This document shows positions 45,412 through 54,173 of a DNA stretch of 64,000 nucleotides, in pieces. The stretch covers positions 642,234 to 706,233 of the forward strand of contig NZ_FNZG01000003.1 in the NCBI RefSeq assembly GCF_900109195.1, in the 5' to 3' direction. The first letter of the stretch is position 1. Each line of letters begins with the position of its first letter. The notes beneath the pieces are model-generated. The model was not told the origin of the DNA, ran no database searches, and was given only the letters and a program-made list of their open reading frames with translations. The translations under genes and the position numbers were made by a program. This DNA comes from Pseudooceanicola nitratireducens (GTDB lineage Bacteria > Pseudomonadota > Alphaproteobacteria > Rhodobacterales > Rhodobacteraceae).

Positions 45412-47351
45412 AACGGCCCGGCAAGGATACCGCTGCGGGCTTCCGCAAGATGTCGCGCCGGGCGCTGATCGTCGGCGGCGCGCAGGCGGGCTTCATGGGG
45501 CTTCTGGCCCTGCGCATGCGCTATATGCAGGTGGAAGAGGCCGACAAATTCCGACTTCTGGCCGAGGAAAACCGCATCAACATCCGCCTGATCCCCCCCG
45601 CGCGGGGCGAGATCTTCGACCGCAACGGCGTGCCGATCGCGGTGAACGACCCGTCCTACCGCATCACCCTGACGCGCGAAGACGCGGGCGACGTCGACGC
45701 CGTGCTGGCGCGGCTTCAGGCCGTTGTCTCTTTGGATGATGAAGAACTGGAACGCGCCCGGGCCGAGCTGAAGCGCACCCAGCCCTTCTTCCCGGTCACC
45801 GTCGCCGATCAGGTCGACTGGACCGATGTGACCCGCATCGCGGTGAACACCCCCGCCCTGCCCGGCGTCACCCCCGAGGTCGGCCTGACCCGCACCTATC
45901 CGCGCGGGTCCGATTTCGCCCATGTCATCGGCTATGTCGGCCCGGTCTCGGATTATGACCTGTCCAAGATGGAGGCCCCCGATCAGCTTCTGCTGATCCC
46001 GCGCTTCCAGATCGGCAAGGTCGGCGTGGAATCCAAGCTTGAGGATGACCTGCGCGGTAAGGCCGGGGCCCGCCGGGTCGAGGTCAACCATATCGGCCGC
46101 GAGATGCGCGAACTTGACCGCCGCGAAGGCCAGCAGGGGCGCGACCTGCAGCTGACCATCGACGCGGATCTGCAGAACTATCTTCAGGCCCGGCTGGACG
46201 GCGAAAGCGCCGCCGCCGTGGTCATGGACGTGCGCAACGGCGATCTTCTGGCCATCGGCTCGGCCCCGTCGTTCGATCCCAACCTCTTCGTGCGCGGGAT
46301 TTCCGTGGCGGATTACCGGGCGCTGACCGACAACAAATATCGCCCGCTGGCGGCCAAGGCGGTGCAGGGCATCTATCCGCCCGGTTCGACATTCAAGATG
46401 GTCGTGGCGCTGGCCGCGCTGGATGCCGGCCTCGTCGGCCCCGAGGACACCTATTATTGCCCCGGCCACCTCGAGGTCTCGGGGCGGCGGTTCCATTGCT
46501 GGAAAGGCGCGGGCCATGGGCATGTGAACCTCGAAGGGTCCCTGCGCGAAAGCTGCGACGTCTATTACTATGAACTCGCCCTGGAACTGGGGATCGAGAA
46601 GATTACCGCCATGTCCAACCGCCTGGGCCTGGGTGAACGCATGGACATCCCCATGTCAGCCGTCGCGGCCGGCCTGACCCCGACCAAGGCCTGGAAACGC
46701 GAAGCGCGCGGGCAGGAATGGGTGATCGGCGATACGGTGAACTCTTCCATCGGTCAGGGCTATGTTCTGGCCTCTCCGCTGCAACTGGCGGTGATGACCG
46801 CGCGGATCGCCAGCGGCACTGCCGTGACGCCGCGACTGATCAAGAAGATCAACGGCATCGAACAGCCAAGCGGCGAAGGCCCCCCTCTCGGGTTGAACGA
46901 AAACCACCTGCGCCAGGTGCGCAAGTCGATGTATTCGGTCTCCAACAACCGGCGCGGCACGGCCTATGGCAGTCGGATCATCGCCGAAGGCTTCCGCATG
47001 GCCGGCAAGACCGGCACCAGCCAGGTGCGCAACATCACCGCCAAGGAACGTGCAGCGGGCGTGCGGTCGAACGCCGACCTGCCCTGGGAACGCCGCGACC
47101 ACGCGCTGTTTGTCGATTTCGCCCCCTATGAGGATCCGCGCATCGCCGTGGCGGTGGTGATCGAACATGGGGGCGGCGGGTCCTCGGCCGCGGCTCCGGT
47201 GGCGCGCGACATCACGCTTCAGGCGCTATACGGAGGCGAGCCGCCGCTGGACGCCTATCCGACCAAGGACCGCAACCGCATCCGCGAGCTTCAGAACCGG
47301 CTGCGCGACTACAACCCGTCGACCGGCAAAGACAGCAAGAGCCGCGCATGA
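45408..47351 (+). CDS. mrdA: Penicillin-binding protein 2, elongation transpeptidase
   Basis: 647 residues. One N-terminal TM segment (about 18-36), the pedestal/dimerisation region with 'PPARGEIFDRNGVPIAVNDP', and the transpeptidase domain: SxxK at Ser327-Lys330 ('PPGSTFKMV'), 'SCDVYYYELA', and KTGT at Lys534 ('GKTGTSQVRN'). It cross-links peptidoglycan during elongation with RodA. It overlaps both mreD and rodA by 4 bases. Confidence 0.97.
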   Translation: MKRPGKDTAAGFRKMSRRALIVGGAQAGFMGLLALRMRYMQVEEADKFRLLAEENRINIRLIPPARGEIFDRNGVPIAVNDPSYRITLTREDAGDVDAVLARLQAVVSLDDEELERARAELKRTQPFFPVTVADQVDWTDVTRIAVNTPALPGVTPEVGLTRTYPRGSDFAHVIGYVGPVSDYDLSKMEAPDQLLLIPRFQIGKVGVESKLEDDLRGKAGARRVEVNHIGREMRELDRREGQQGRDLQLTIDADLQNYLQARLDGESAAAVVMDVRNGDLLAIGSAPSFDPNLFVRGISVADYRALTDNKYRPLAAKAVQGIYPPGSTFKMVVALAALDAGLVGPEDTYYCPGHLEVSGRRFHCWKGAGHGHVNLEGSLRESCDVYYYELALELGIEKITAMSNRLGLGERMDIPMSAVAAGLTPTKAWKREARGQEWVIGDTVNSSIGQGYVLASPLQLAVMTARIASGTAVTPRLIKKINGIEQPSGEGPPLGLNENHLRQVRKSMYSVSNNRRGTAYGSRIIAEGFRMAGKTGTSQVRNITAKERAAGVRSNADLPWERRDHALFVDFAPYEDPRIAVAVVIEHGGGGSSAAAPVARDITLQALYGGEPPLDAYPTKDRNRIRELQNRLRDYNPSTGKDSKSRA

Positions 47352-48487
47352 GTTTTCTTGAGTACAACGTCAAGACGACCCCAAGCGGCATCCGCAAGGT
47401 GCTGTACCTGAACTGGCCGCTGGTGCTTCTTCTGACGGCGGTGTCGTCCTTCGGGTTCCTGATGCTGTATTCCGTGGCGGGCGGGTCCATGACCCCCTGG
47501 GCGGAACCGCAGCTGAAACGCTATATCCTGGGGCTGACGGTGATGTTCTTCATCGCCATGGTGCCGATCTGGCTGTGGCGGAACCTGTCGGTGCTGGCCT
47601 ACCTGGGATCGCTTGTGCTGCTTCTGGCGGTGGAATTCTTCGGCGCCGTCGGCATGGGCGCGCAGCGCTGGATCGACCTGGGCTTCATGCGGCTGCAACC
47701 GTCCGAGCTGACCAAGATCACGCTGATCATGATCCTGGCGGCCTATTACGACGCGCTGCCGCTGAACAAGACCTCGCGCCCGCTGTGGGTGGCGATCCCC
47801 GTGCTGCTGATCATCGTGCCGACCTTCCTGGTGCTGCGTCAGCCGGACCTCGGGACGTCGCTTCTGCTGATGATCGGCGGCGGCACGGTGATGTTCCTGG
47901 CCGGCGTGCACTGGGCCTATTTCGTGGCCGTCCTGACGGCGGGGATCGCCACGGTCACGGCGGTGTTCCAATCGCGCGGCACCGACTGGCAGCTGATCAA
48001 GGACTACCAGTTCCGCCGCATCGACACCTTCCTGGATCCGTCCAACGACCCACTTGGCGCGGGCTATCACATCACCCAGGCCAAGATTGCCCTAGGATCG
48101 GGCGGCTGGACAGGGCGGGGCTATATGCAGGGCACGCAGTCGCGGCTGAACTTCCTGCCCGAGAAGCACACCGACTTTATCTTTACCACCCTGGCCGAGG
48201 AGTTCGGCTTTGTCGGGGCGTTTTCGCTGCTGGGGCTTTACGCGCTGATCATCGTCTTCTGCGTCTCATCGGCGCTGGCGAACCGGGATCGCTTTGCCTC
48301 GATCCTGACGCTTGGGATTGCGACGACCTTCTTCCTGTTCTTCGCGGTGAACATGTCGATGGTCATGGGCCTGGCCCCTGTGGTCGGCGTGCCGCTGCCG
48401 CTGGTGTCCTACGGCGGGTCGGCCATGCTGGTGCTGATGGTGGGCTTTGGCCTGGTGCAAAGCGCGCATATCCACCGCCCCCGCTAA
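47348..48487 (+). CDS. rodA: Peptidoglycan glycosyltransferase RodA
   Basis: 379 residues, SEDS-family membrane protein with about ten TM helices. Family blocks: 'GAQRWIDLGFMRLQPSELTK' (periplasmic SEDS motif), 'LRQPDLGTSLLLMIGG', 'FLPEKHTDFIFTTLAEEFGF' and 'PLPLVSYGGSAMLVLMVGFG'. It polymerises glycan strands with PBP2. It is the last gene of the mre operon and is followed, with 4 bases between, by a convergent amidase gene; no terminator is visible in that gap. Confidence 0.97.
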   Translation: MSFLEYNVKTTPSGIRKVLYLNWPLVLLLTAVSSFGFLMLYSVAGGSMTPWAEPQLKRYILGLTVMFFIAMVPIWLWRNLSVLAYLGSLVLLLAVEFFGAVGMGAQRWIDLGFMRLQPSELTKITLIMILAAYYDALPLNKTSRPLWVAIPVLLIIVPTFLVLRQPDLGTSLLLMIGGGTVMFLAGVHWAYFVAVLTAGIATVTAVFQSRGTDWQLIKDYQFRRIDTFLDPSNDPLGAGYHITQAKIALGSGGWTGRGYMQGTQSRLNFLPEKHTDFIFTTLAEEFGFVGAFSLLGLYALIIVFCVSSALANRDRFASILTLGIATTFFLFFAVNMSMVMGLAPVVGVPLPLVSYGGSAMLVLMVGFGLVQSAHIHRPR

Positions 48488-48491
48488 TGCG

Positions 48492-49232
48492 TCAGCGGAT
48501 CCCGCGATCCACCGGGTAGCGCGCGGCCAGATCGGCGGCGACGCGGCAATCCTGGGCACTGAGATCCTGACCTTCCGCCCAGGGACAGAACCGCATGCGG
48601 AAGACCCGCAGCATCAGATCCAGCCCCGCGCCCTCGGGCGGGACATAGCCGATCGTTTTCAGATCCTCGCAAAACCGCTGCTCATCCCGCCCTGACGTGC
48701 GGGCCTCGCCTGTCGAAGCGCCGGGCCAGATCGACAGCCCCCGCAACGCCAGCCTGCGCCAGTCAAACCGGGGCCCGGGATCAGACTTGCGGTCCGGGGC
48801 CATATCCGAATGCCCGATCACCCGTTCCGGCGGGATCGACCAGCGGCTGAGGAGGCCGGGCAACAGCACCTCGAGCGCGGCCATCTGCGGTTCGGGATAG
48901 GGATGCGCCGAGGTATTGGCCAGTTCGATCCCGATGGAATGGGAATTGACGTCCCAAACCGCACCCCAGGCCCCTGCCCCGGCGTGCCAGGCGCGATCGC
49001 TTTCGTCCACCAGTTGCCACAGGTCCCCGGTTTCCGAGATCACGTAGTGGCATGATACCGGCGACAGCCCTTCGCCCGGGTCCGGATCACACAGCCGGTC
49101 CCGCGCGGCAACGGCCGTGGCCATGGCGGTGTGATGCAGCACGACCATATCGGCCGGGCCACCATGACGCCGCGCGTTGAAATTGGGGGATGGATGCCAA
49201 AGGGCCTTGGGGTGACGATACCCGCCGGTCAA
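48492..49232 (-). CDS. N-acetylmuramoyl-L-alanine amidase, AmpD-like
   Basis: 246 residues, Amidase_2 fold. Zinc ligands: His in 'MVVLHHTAM', then His and Asp in 'GHSDMAPDRKSDPGPRFDWR'. There is no signal peptide, so it is likely cytosolic and involved in muropeptide recycling. No ATG is suitably placed; I used the TTG at 49232, which lies 4 bases after the stop of the upstream lipoprotein gene. Odd: residues about 175-184 (EARTSGRDEQ) are encoded by a copy of a dispersed 30-bp hairpin element that elsewhere is intergenic. It converges with rodA. Confidence 0.85.
   Translation of the reverse strand: MTGGYRHPKALWHPSPNFNARRHGGPADMVVLHHTAMATAVAARDRLCDPDPGEGLSPVSCHYVISETGDLWQLVDESDRAWHAGAGAWGAVWDVNSHSIGIELANTSAHPYPEPQMAALEVLLPGLLSRWSIPPERVIGHSDMAPDRKSDPGPRFDWRRLALRGLSIWPGASTGEARTSGRDEQRFCEDLKTIGYVPPEGAGLDLMLRVFRMRFCPWAEGQDLSAQDCRVAADLAARYPVDRGIR
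48680..48709 (-). repeat. 30-bp hairpin element, copy B, inside the amidase gene
   Basis: On the minus strand it reads GCGAGGCCCGCACGTCAGGG then CGGGATGAGC. It differs from copy A at two positions (8 and 23). These two positions face each other in the predicted stem, so CGCGC/GCGCG becomes CCCGC/GCGGG and pairing is kept. The loop ACGTCAGG is unchanged. It is translated in frame as EARTSGRDEQ (with the next codon). Confidence 0.85.
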
Positions 49233-49236
49233 TGGA

Positions 49237-49986
49237 TCAGCCGCCTGCCGCCTTGCGGAAGGGGCGCGGATCCCAGGAACAGGCGTAACCGTCGCCATCG
49301 GGGTCCATGCCACGGCGGTCCCGATCCGGCCCGCCGGCTTTCAGGAATTCCGTCTGTGCCAGATCCGGCGAGGGGAAAGAGGCGCAGACCCGCTGATACC
49401 GCCCCTCTGCCCCGGGCAGGTTGGTGCGGCGGTGGATCTGCTGGCCGACCGGATGGCGGGTCTGCAACGCATAGGCGACGATGTTCGGGCCGGTGTCGGT
49501 CCGGGTCGGCAGCGCCTCGGGCTGGACCTGGGTATAGTTCGCCTTGTTCTGTTCGATCAGCGCCTTGTCCGCCGCGATCGAACGCTGTTCGTCCACCGCG
49601 TTGAAGTCGTTTTCCTGGCTGATGCCCACGGTGTTCACCGCCACCGGCGCGGGGTTCGAAGGGCTTGCCTCAAGCGGGGCGACACCGCTGTTGGAATTGG
49701 CGGCATTCAGCGCGGCGCGGGTGTCGGCGGCCAGGCTTTCGGCCTCGCTTGGCGTGGCGGTCGAAGCGACAGCCCCCGTGCCGCTGCCCGGCAGGGTTTC
49801 CGACGACACGGCAGCCGCAGGCGGCAGGGCCGAGGCCTGGCCGGACAGCTGCGCCTCGCGTTGGCGCTGGTACTGGGAATAGCTGTCAAAGCCGACGCCG
49901 GCCCCGCTGTCGGGCACCGCCGGCTGACAGGCCGCAAGGGCAATCAGGGCCAGTCCGGACGCAGCCGCCCGAAAATCGCGTTTCAT
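49237..49986 (-). CDS. Putative lipoprotein with Excalibur-like C-terminus
   Basis: 249 residues. A lipoprotein signal, MKRDFRAAASGLALIALAAC, has lipobox LAAC with Cys20. Residues 21-150 are low-complexity, Ala/Ser/Gln-rich. The C-terminal 60 residues contain 'YQRVCASFPSPDLAQTEFLK' and 'MDPDGDGYACSWDP', which resembles a calcium-binding Excalibur motif (DxDGDGxxC). I chose the ATG at 49986 because GGAT sits 8 bases upstream and it gives a proper signal peptide. It is just upstream of the amidase gene and may be co-transcribed. Function unknown; cell-envelope location expected. Confidence 0.75.
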   Translation of the reverse strand: MKRDFRAAASGLALIALAACQPAVPDSGAGVGFDSYSQYQRQREAQLSGQASALPPAAAVSSETLPGSGTGAVASTATPSEAESLAADTRAALNAANSNSGVAPLEASPSNPAPVAVNTVGISQENDFNAVDEQRSIAADKALIEQNKANYTQVQPEALPTRTDTGPNIVAYALQTRHPVGQQIHRRTNLPGAEGRYQRVCASFPSPDLAQTEFLKAGGPDRDRRGMDPDGDGYACSWDPRPFRKAAGG

Positions 49987-50138
49987 CTGGATCATCCGTG
50001 CCACCCGCTGCCCCGGACACCATGCGATGTGCCCGTTTTCAATCTGCCCTAGTTCAATCCGCCCGGCATCGCGCCGGGTTTCAGACCGGGCCGAGGGCGG
50101 GCCTTCCGGCCGCCCCGCCCGGGCTGACTACAGGGAAA

Positions 50139-51626
50139 TTACCACCATTTCGCGGGCTTGGCCACAAAACCTGCGGCTTTCTCAAGCGCGTAGGCGGTGT
50201 TGAGCAGATCGCCCTCTTCCCAGGGACGCCCGATCAGCTGAAGCCCAAGCGGAAGGCCCTTGCTGTCCAGCCCCGCAGGCACCGCGATGCCCGGCAGACC
50301 GGCCAGGTTGACGGTCACGGTGAAGACGTCGTTCAGGTACATCTTGACCGGGTCGGCATCCTTCATCTCGCCCAGCCCAAAGGCCGAGGACGGGGTCGCC
50401 GGGGTCAGGATCGCGTCAACGCCCTGGGCGAAGACATCCTCGAAGTCCTTCTTGATCAGCGCCCGCACCTTCCGTGCGCGGTTGTAATAGGCATCATAGA
50501 AGCCCGCCGACAGCACGTAGGTGCCGACCATGACGCGGCGCTGCACCTCGGCCCCGAAGCCTTCGGCGCGGGTCTTTTCGTACATCTCGGTGATGCCGTC
50601 GCCCTGGGCCAGCTTGGCGCGATGCCCAAAGCGCACGCCGTCATAGCGCGCCAGGTTCGACGAGGCCTCGGCCGGGGCGATCACGTAATAGGCCGGCAGC
50701 GCGTATTTCGTATGCGGCAGGCTGATGTCGACGATTTTCGCGCCCGCATCGGCCAGCATTTCCTTGCCACGGGTCCAGAGATCCTCGATCTCCTGCGGCA
50801 TGCCGTCCATGTGGTATTCCTTGGGGATACCGATGGTCTTGCCCTTGATGTCGCCGGTCAGCGCGGCTTCGAAATCCGGCACCGGGAAATCGACGGAAGT
50901 CGAATCCTTCGCGTCATGCGAACACATGGCCTGCAGCATGATCGCCGCATCGCGCACGTCCTTGGTCATCGGCCCCGCCTGGTCCAGGGACGAGGCAAAG
51001 GCCACGACGCCCCAACGGGAACACCGCCCATAGGTTGGCTTGATCCCCACGGTGCCGGTAAAGGCCGCCGGCTGCCGGATGGACCCGCCGGTGTCGGTCC
51101 CGGTCGCCGCAAGGCACAGATCCGCCGCCACGGCCGCGGCCGAACCGCCCGAGGATCCGCCGGGCGTCAGCTGCGTATCGTCGCCTTCGCGGCGCCAGGG
51201 GTTCACTGCATTGCCATAGGCTGAGGTTTCGTTGGACGAGCCCATGGCGAATTCGTCCATGTTCAGCTTGCCCAGCATGACCGCGCCCGCGTCGACCAGG
51301 TTCTGGGACACGGTGGATTCATACTCGGGCTTGAAACCCTCCAGGATGCGCGAGGCCGCCTGGCTGTCCACGCCCTTGGTGCAGAACAGATCCTTGATGC
51401 CCACGGGAATGCCGCACATGTCGGGCGCATCACCCGCCTTGATCCGCGCGTCGGCGGCCTTGGCACGCTCGCGCGCGATCTCGGGGGTCTTGTGCACGAA
51501 GGCGTTCAGCGCGTCGGCCCCGTCAATGGCGGACAGGCAGGCCTCGGTCAGCTCAAGGCTGGTCACATCGCCCTTGCGCAGCGCGTCGCGGGCCCCGGCG
51601 ATGGTCAGTTTTGTCAGATCGCTCAT
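50139..51626 (-). CDS. gatA: Aspartyl/glutamyl-tRNA amidotransferase subunit A
   Basis: 495 residues, amidase-signature enzyme that releases ammonia from glutamine for transamidation of Glu-tRNA(Gln)/Asp-tRNA(Asn). The catalytic triad Lys-cisSer-Ser lies in '[10 protein letters not shown]' (Lys) and '[19 protein letters not shown]' then '[14 protein letters not shown]'. The length is normal. It follows gatC with a 4-base gap; gatB is not adjacent, which is usual in alphaproteobacteria. Confidence 0.97.
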   Translation of the reverse strand: MSDLTKLTIAGARDALRKGDVTSLELTEACLSAIDGADALNAFVHKTPEIARERAKAADARIKAGDAPDMCGIPVGIKDLFCTKGVDSQAASRILEGFKPEYESTVSQNLVDAGAVMLGKLNMDEFAMGSSNETSAYGNAVNPWRREGDDTQLTPGGSSGGSAAAVAADLCLAATGTDTGGSIRQPAAFTGTVGIKPTYGRCSRWGVVAFASSLDQAGPMTKDVRDAAIMLQAMCSHDAKDSTSVDFPVPDFEAALTGDIKGKTIGIPKEYHMDGMPQEIEDLWTRGKEMLADAGAKIVDISLPHTKYALPAYYVIAPAEASSNLARYDGVRFGHRAKLAQGDGITEMYEKTRAEGFGAEVQRRVMVGTYVLSAGFYDAYYNRARKVRALIKKDFEDVFAQGVDAILTPATPSSAFGLGEMKDADPVKMYLNDVFTVTVNLAGLPGIAVPAGLDSKGLPLGLQLIGRPWEEGDLLNTAYALEKAAGFVAKPAKWW

Positions 51627-51630
51627 GATG

Positions 51631-51918
51631 TCACTCCACAACCTTGGGCACGGCGAAAAAGCCTTCGCGGGCGTCGGGCGCATTGGCCAGGACCTTGTCC
51701 TGCTGATCGCCATCCGTCACCACGTCCTCGCGGCGCTTCAGCTTCATCGGCGTAACGCTGGTCATCGGCTCCACGCCGTCAACGTCGACCTCGTTCAGCT
51801 GTTCGATGAAGCCCAGGATCGTGTTGAACTCCTCCGCCAGCGCGGGCAGCGCGTCGTCTTCAACCTTGATCCGGGCCAGCTTGGCCACTTTGGCGGCAGT
51901 GCCTTCGTCGATGGACAT
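51631..51918 (-). CDS. gatC: Aspartyl/glutamyl-tRNA amidotransferase subunit C
   Basis: 95 residues, starting [20 protein letters not shown], with '[20 protein letters not shown]' and the C-terminal '[12 protein letters not shown]', all typical of GatC, which stabilises GatA. AGGGGG lies about 7 bases before the ATG at 51918. First gene of gatCA. Confidence 0.96.
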   Translation of the reverse strand: MSIDEGTAAKVAKLARIKVEDDALPALAEEFNTILGFIEQLNEVDVDGVEPMTSVTPMKLKRREDVVTDGDQQDKVLANAPDAREGFFAVPKVVE

Positions 51919-51960
51919 GACCATCCCCCTATCTTCGGGTATCCTTGAATCCGGGTCGGT

Positions 51961-52611
51961 TTACCGCCCCCCGGCCTCCCCCGCAAGGTGGCGTCGCAAG
52001 ACCTCGGCCATCCATCCCAGCATCAGGGCATTCAGCAGGTGCCAGGCGAAATGCGTGCCCATGGGAAAGGCGCTGCACATAGGCTCGTCCAGCATGCGCA
52101 TCGCCAGCGATACGGCCAGGATCGCCACGCCGATCCCCAGCCCTCTCGCCACCTCGGGCAGCCTGTGGCGCAAGGCGATGGCATATCCCGCGATCATCAG
52201 CGGCACCGGCATATAGGCGGCGGAACTCTCGATCCCCGGTACCTTCGCGGCCAGCGGAATGACCAGCGCCGCAAAGGGAAAGAACAGCAGCGTCGCGCCC
52301 AGGGCCTTCACGCCCCGCAGCCCCCAGAAATACCGGTTCGCGCAGTGGATATAGACCAGCACAAAGACCACGATCGGCAGCACATCCGCCGCCCCCGTCC
52401 AGGGCACCGCCAGCATGTGCCACAGCCCCGACCCGACGCCGATCGCGAGCAAAACGACCGCCAGAACCTGCACCGGCAGCACCCCGCGCCCGCGCTGCCA
52501 GACCACCAGCGCCGCAATCACGAAGGCCAGGTTGGTCACCGCATTCCACGGTTCGGCCCAAAGCCCCGGGCCCAGCCTTTCGCAATAGGCGTCGATCACA
52601 TCACTGTCCAT
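51961..52611 (-). CDS. Ceramidase-domain membrane protein
   Basis: 216 residues with about seven TM helices. Conserved blocks of the alkaline ceramidase (CREST) superfamily are visible: 'YCERLGPGLWAEPWNAVTNL', 'GSGLWHMLAVPWTGAADVLP' (Ser, His and Asp metal/catalytic set) and 'GTHFAWHLLNALMLG' (His-x-x-x-His). These enzymes hydrolyse an amide of a membrane lipid; the bacterial substrate is unknown. It is on the same strand as gatCA, 42 bases upstream, and diverges from the metal-dependent hydrolase gene. Confidence 0.88.
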   Translation of the reverse strand: MDSDVIDAYCERLGPGLWAEPWNAVTNLAFVIAALVVWQRGRGVLPVQVLAVVLLAIGVGSGLWHMLAVPWTGAADVLPIVVFVLVYIHCANRYFWGLRGVKALGATLLFFPFAALVIPLAAKVPGIESSAAYMPVPLMIAGYAIALRHRLPEVARGLGIGVAILAVSLAMRMLDEPMCSAFPMGTHFAWHLLNALMLGWMAEVLRRHLAGEAGGR

Positions 52612-52682
52612 TCGCTCTTCCCTTGCCCGCGTCCCGCGCTAGGCTCTGCCCCGAACATAGGTATCAGATAGGAGCATTCCCC

Positions 52683-53366
52683 ATGAAAATCACCTGGCTC
52701 GGCCATTCCGGCTTCAAGATCGAGATCGCGGACCAATGCCTGCTGATCGACCCCTTCCTGACCGGCAGCCCCGTCTTCCCCCAAGACCGCAAGGCCGAGG
52801 CCTCCGAAGGCGTGACCGCTATCTTCCTGTCCCATGGCCACGGCGACCATGTCGGTGACGCCATCGACATCGCCAAGGAAAAATCCCTTCCGATCTACAC
52901 CATGGTCGAACTCGCCGGCTGGCTGAACGGCCAGGGCGTCGACAACACCACCGGCTTCAACAAGGGCGGCACCGTCACCCTGGGCGGGGCCTCGGTCACC
53001 ATGGTCAACGCCACCCATTCCTCCTCGACCCCCGATGGCTCCTATGCGGGCTCCGAGGCCGGCTTCATCATCGAAGGCGACGGCCATTCGATCTATTTTT
53101 CGGGCGACACCGACGTCATGGCCGACATGAAGATCTTCAACGACCTGCATCAGCCCGACATCGGCATCCTCGCCTGCGGCGGTCATTACACCATGGACAT
53201 GCGCCGCGCCGCCTATGCCGCGAAAACCTTCTTCAACTTCAAGACGCTGATCCCCTGCCACTACAAGACCTTCCCGCTTCTGGCACAATCCGCAGAAGAG
53301 CTGCTCTCGGCCCTGCCCGACACCAATATCGTGGAACCCGAGATCCTCTCCCCGATCGAGATCTGA
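52683..53366 (+). CDS. Metal-dependent hydrolase, UPF0173/metallo-beta-lactamase fold
   Basis: 227 residues. The N-terminus 'MKITWLGHSGFKIEI' and the motif 'LSHGHGDHVGDAIDIA' (HxHxDH) show the metallo-beta-lactamase fold; further ligands are in 'NATHSSS' and 'YFSGDTDVMADM', and the last in 'IPCHYKTFP'. UPF0173 proteins hydrolyse small esters or phosphoesters, substrate unknown. GGAG precedes the start (9 bases). It is monocistronic. Confidence 0.92.
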   Translation: MKITWLGHSGFKIEIADQCLLIDPFLTGSPVFPQDRKAEASEGVTAIFLSHGHGDHVGDAIDIAKEKSLPIYTMVELAGWLNGQGVDNTTGFNKGGTVTLGGASVTMVNATHSSSTPDGSYAGSEAGFIIEGDGHSIYFSGDTDVMADMKIFNDLHQPDIGILACGGHYTMDMRRAAYAAKTFFNFKTLIPCHYKTFPLLAQSAEELLSALPDTNIVEPEILSPIEI

Positions 53367-53370
53367 TCAT

Positions 53371-53389
53371 CATCTTGCAATAAATACTC
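53371..53389 (+). repeat. Dispersed motif copy 2 (CTTGC..AAATA element)
   Basis: CATCTTGCAATAAATACTC, 4 bases after the hydrolase stop. Same core as at 34971 and 57742, but without the G/C-rich right half; instead a terminator follows. Confidence 0.55.
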
Positions 53390-53428
53390 AAAAAAACGGG
53401 CGCGCCGGATATGGCCTGCGCGCCCGTT
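53390..53428 (-). terminator. Terminator downstream of pcs
   Basis: AACGGGCGCG (53395-53404) pairs perfectly with CGCGCCCGTT (53419-53428). On the minus strand the stem is followed by a run of seven T, so it terminates the coaBC-to-pcs operon; on the plus strand it could also end the hydrolase transcript. Confidence 0.85.
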
Positions 53429-53446
53429 CTCCTATCTCTCCACAGC

Positions 53447-53476
53447 GCGAGGCGCGCACGTCAGGGCGCGACGAGC
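53447..53476 (+). repeat. 30-bp hairpin element, copy C
   Basis: Identical to copy A (41863) except for C instead of T at position 26, which restores one more possible base pair. It lies 4 bases past the stop of pcs. Confidence 0.85.
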
Positions 53477-53480
53477 AGGC

Positions 53481-54173
53481 TCAGCCCAGCCGATCCAGCC
53501 CCTGCTGCACCAGCCCCACGCCCAGCAGATACAGGCTCGACCCGACCAGCGCCGCCTGCACAAGGTCGCCCGCATAGAACCCCTGCCAGGCCGCCGCGGC
53601 CGCACTTCCCAGCCAGATCAGCGCCACCGGCAGCGTCACCCCGCGCCAGCGCTTGGTACGCACCGGATGCACGAAGCGCAGCGGCAGGAACATCGCCGGG
53701 GCCAGCACCGCAACCAGAAGCACGATCACCCAGACCGGCGGCGTGATCGCAAAGATCACCAGAACCACCATGTTCCAGCAGCCCGGAAAGCCGTGAAACG
53801 ACTTGTCCGTGGTCTTCATCCAGTCGCCCGCGAAATACAGCACCGAAGGAAAGACGATCCCGATCAGCACGACCCAGGCCCAGACCCCCGGCACCAGACC
53901 AGACGCAAACAGCGCATAGCCCGGCACGAAAACGTACGTCAGGAAATCGACGATCAGGTCCAGCAAGACCCCGTCGATCTTGGCCGCCGTCCGGCTGACG
54001 TCATATTTCCGCGCCAGCGGCCCGTCGATCCCGTCCACTGCCAGCGCCGCCACCAGCCACAGGAACATCACCGCCCAGTCGCCCGACACCGCCGCGATCA
54101 GCGCCAGCATCGCCAGCACCGCGCCGGACCCGGTCAGCAGATGGACCATGTACCCTCGGGAAACCTGCCCCAT
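53481..54173 (-). CDS. pcs: Phosphatidylcholine synthase
   Basis: 230 residues, CDP-alcohol phosphotransferase family with about seven TM helices. The signature is 'DGIDGPLARKYDVSRTAAKI' continuing DGVLLDLIVD (residues 47-76), i.e. the DG-x-x-AR...G/D...D motif. Pcs condenses choline with CDP-diacylglycerol to make phosphatidylcholine in one step, typical of plant- or host-associated and marine alphaproteobacteria. Its ATG overlaps the stop of the M3 peptidase gene by one base (TGATG). Confidence 0.95.
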   Translation of the reverse strand: MGQVSRGYMVHLLTGSGAVLAMLALIAAVSGDWAVMFLWLVAALAVDGIDGPLARKYDVSRTAAKIDGVLLDLIVDFLTYVFVPGYALFASGLVPGVWAWVVLIGIVFPSVLYFAGDWMKTTDKSFHGFPGCWNMVVLVIFAITPPVWVIVLLVAVLAPAMFLPLRFVHPVRTKRWRGVTLPVALIWLGSAAAAAWQGFYAGDLVQAALVGSSLYLLGVGLVQQGLDRLG

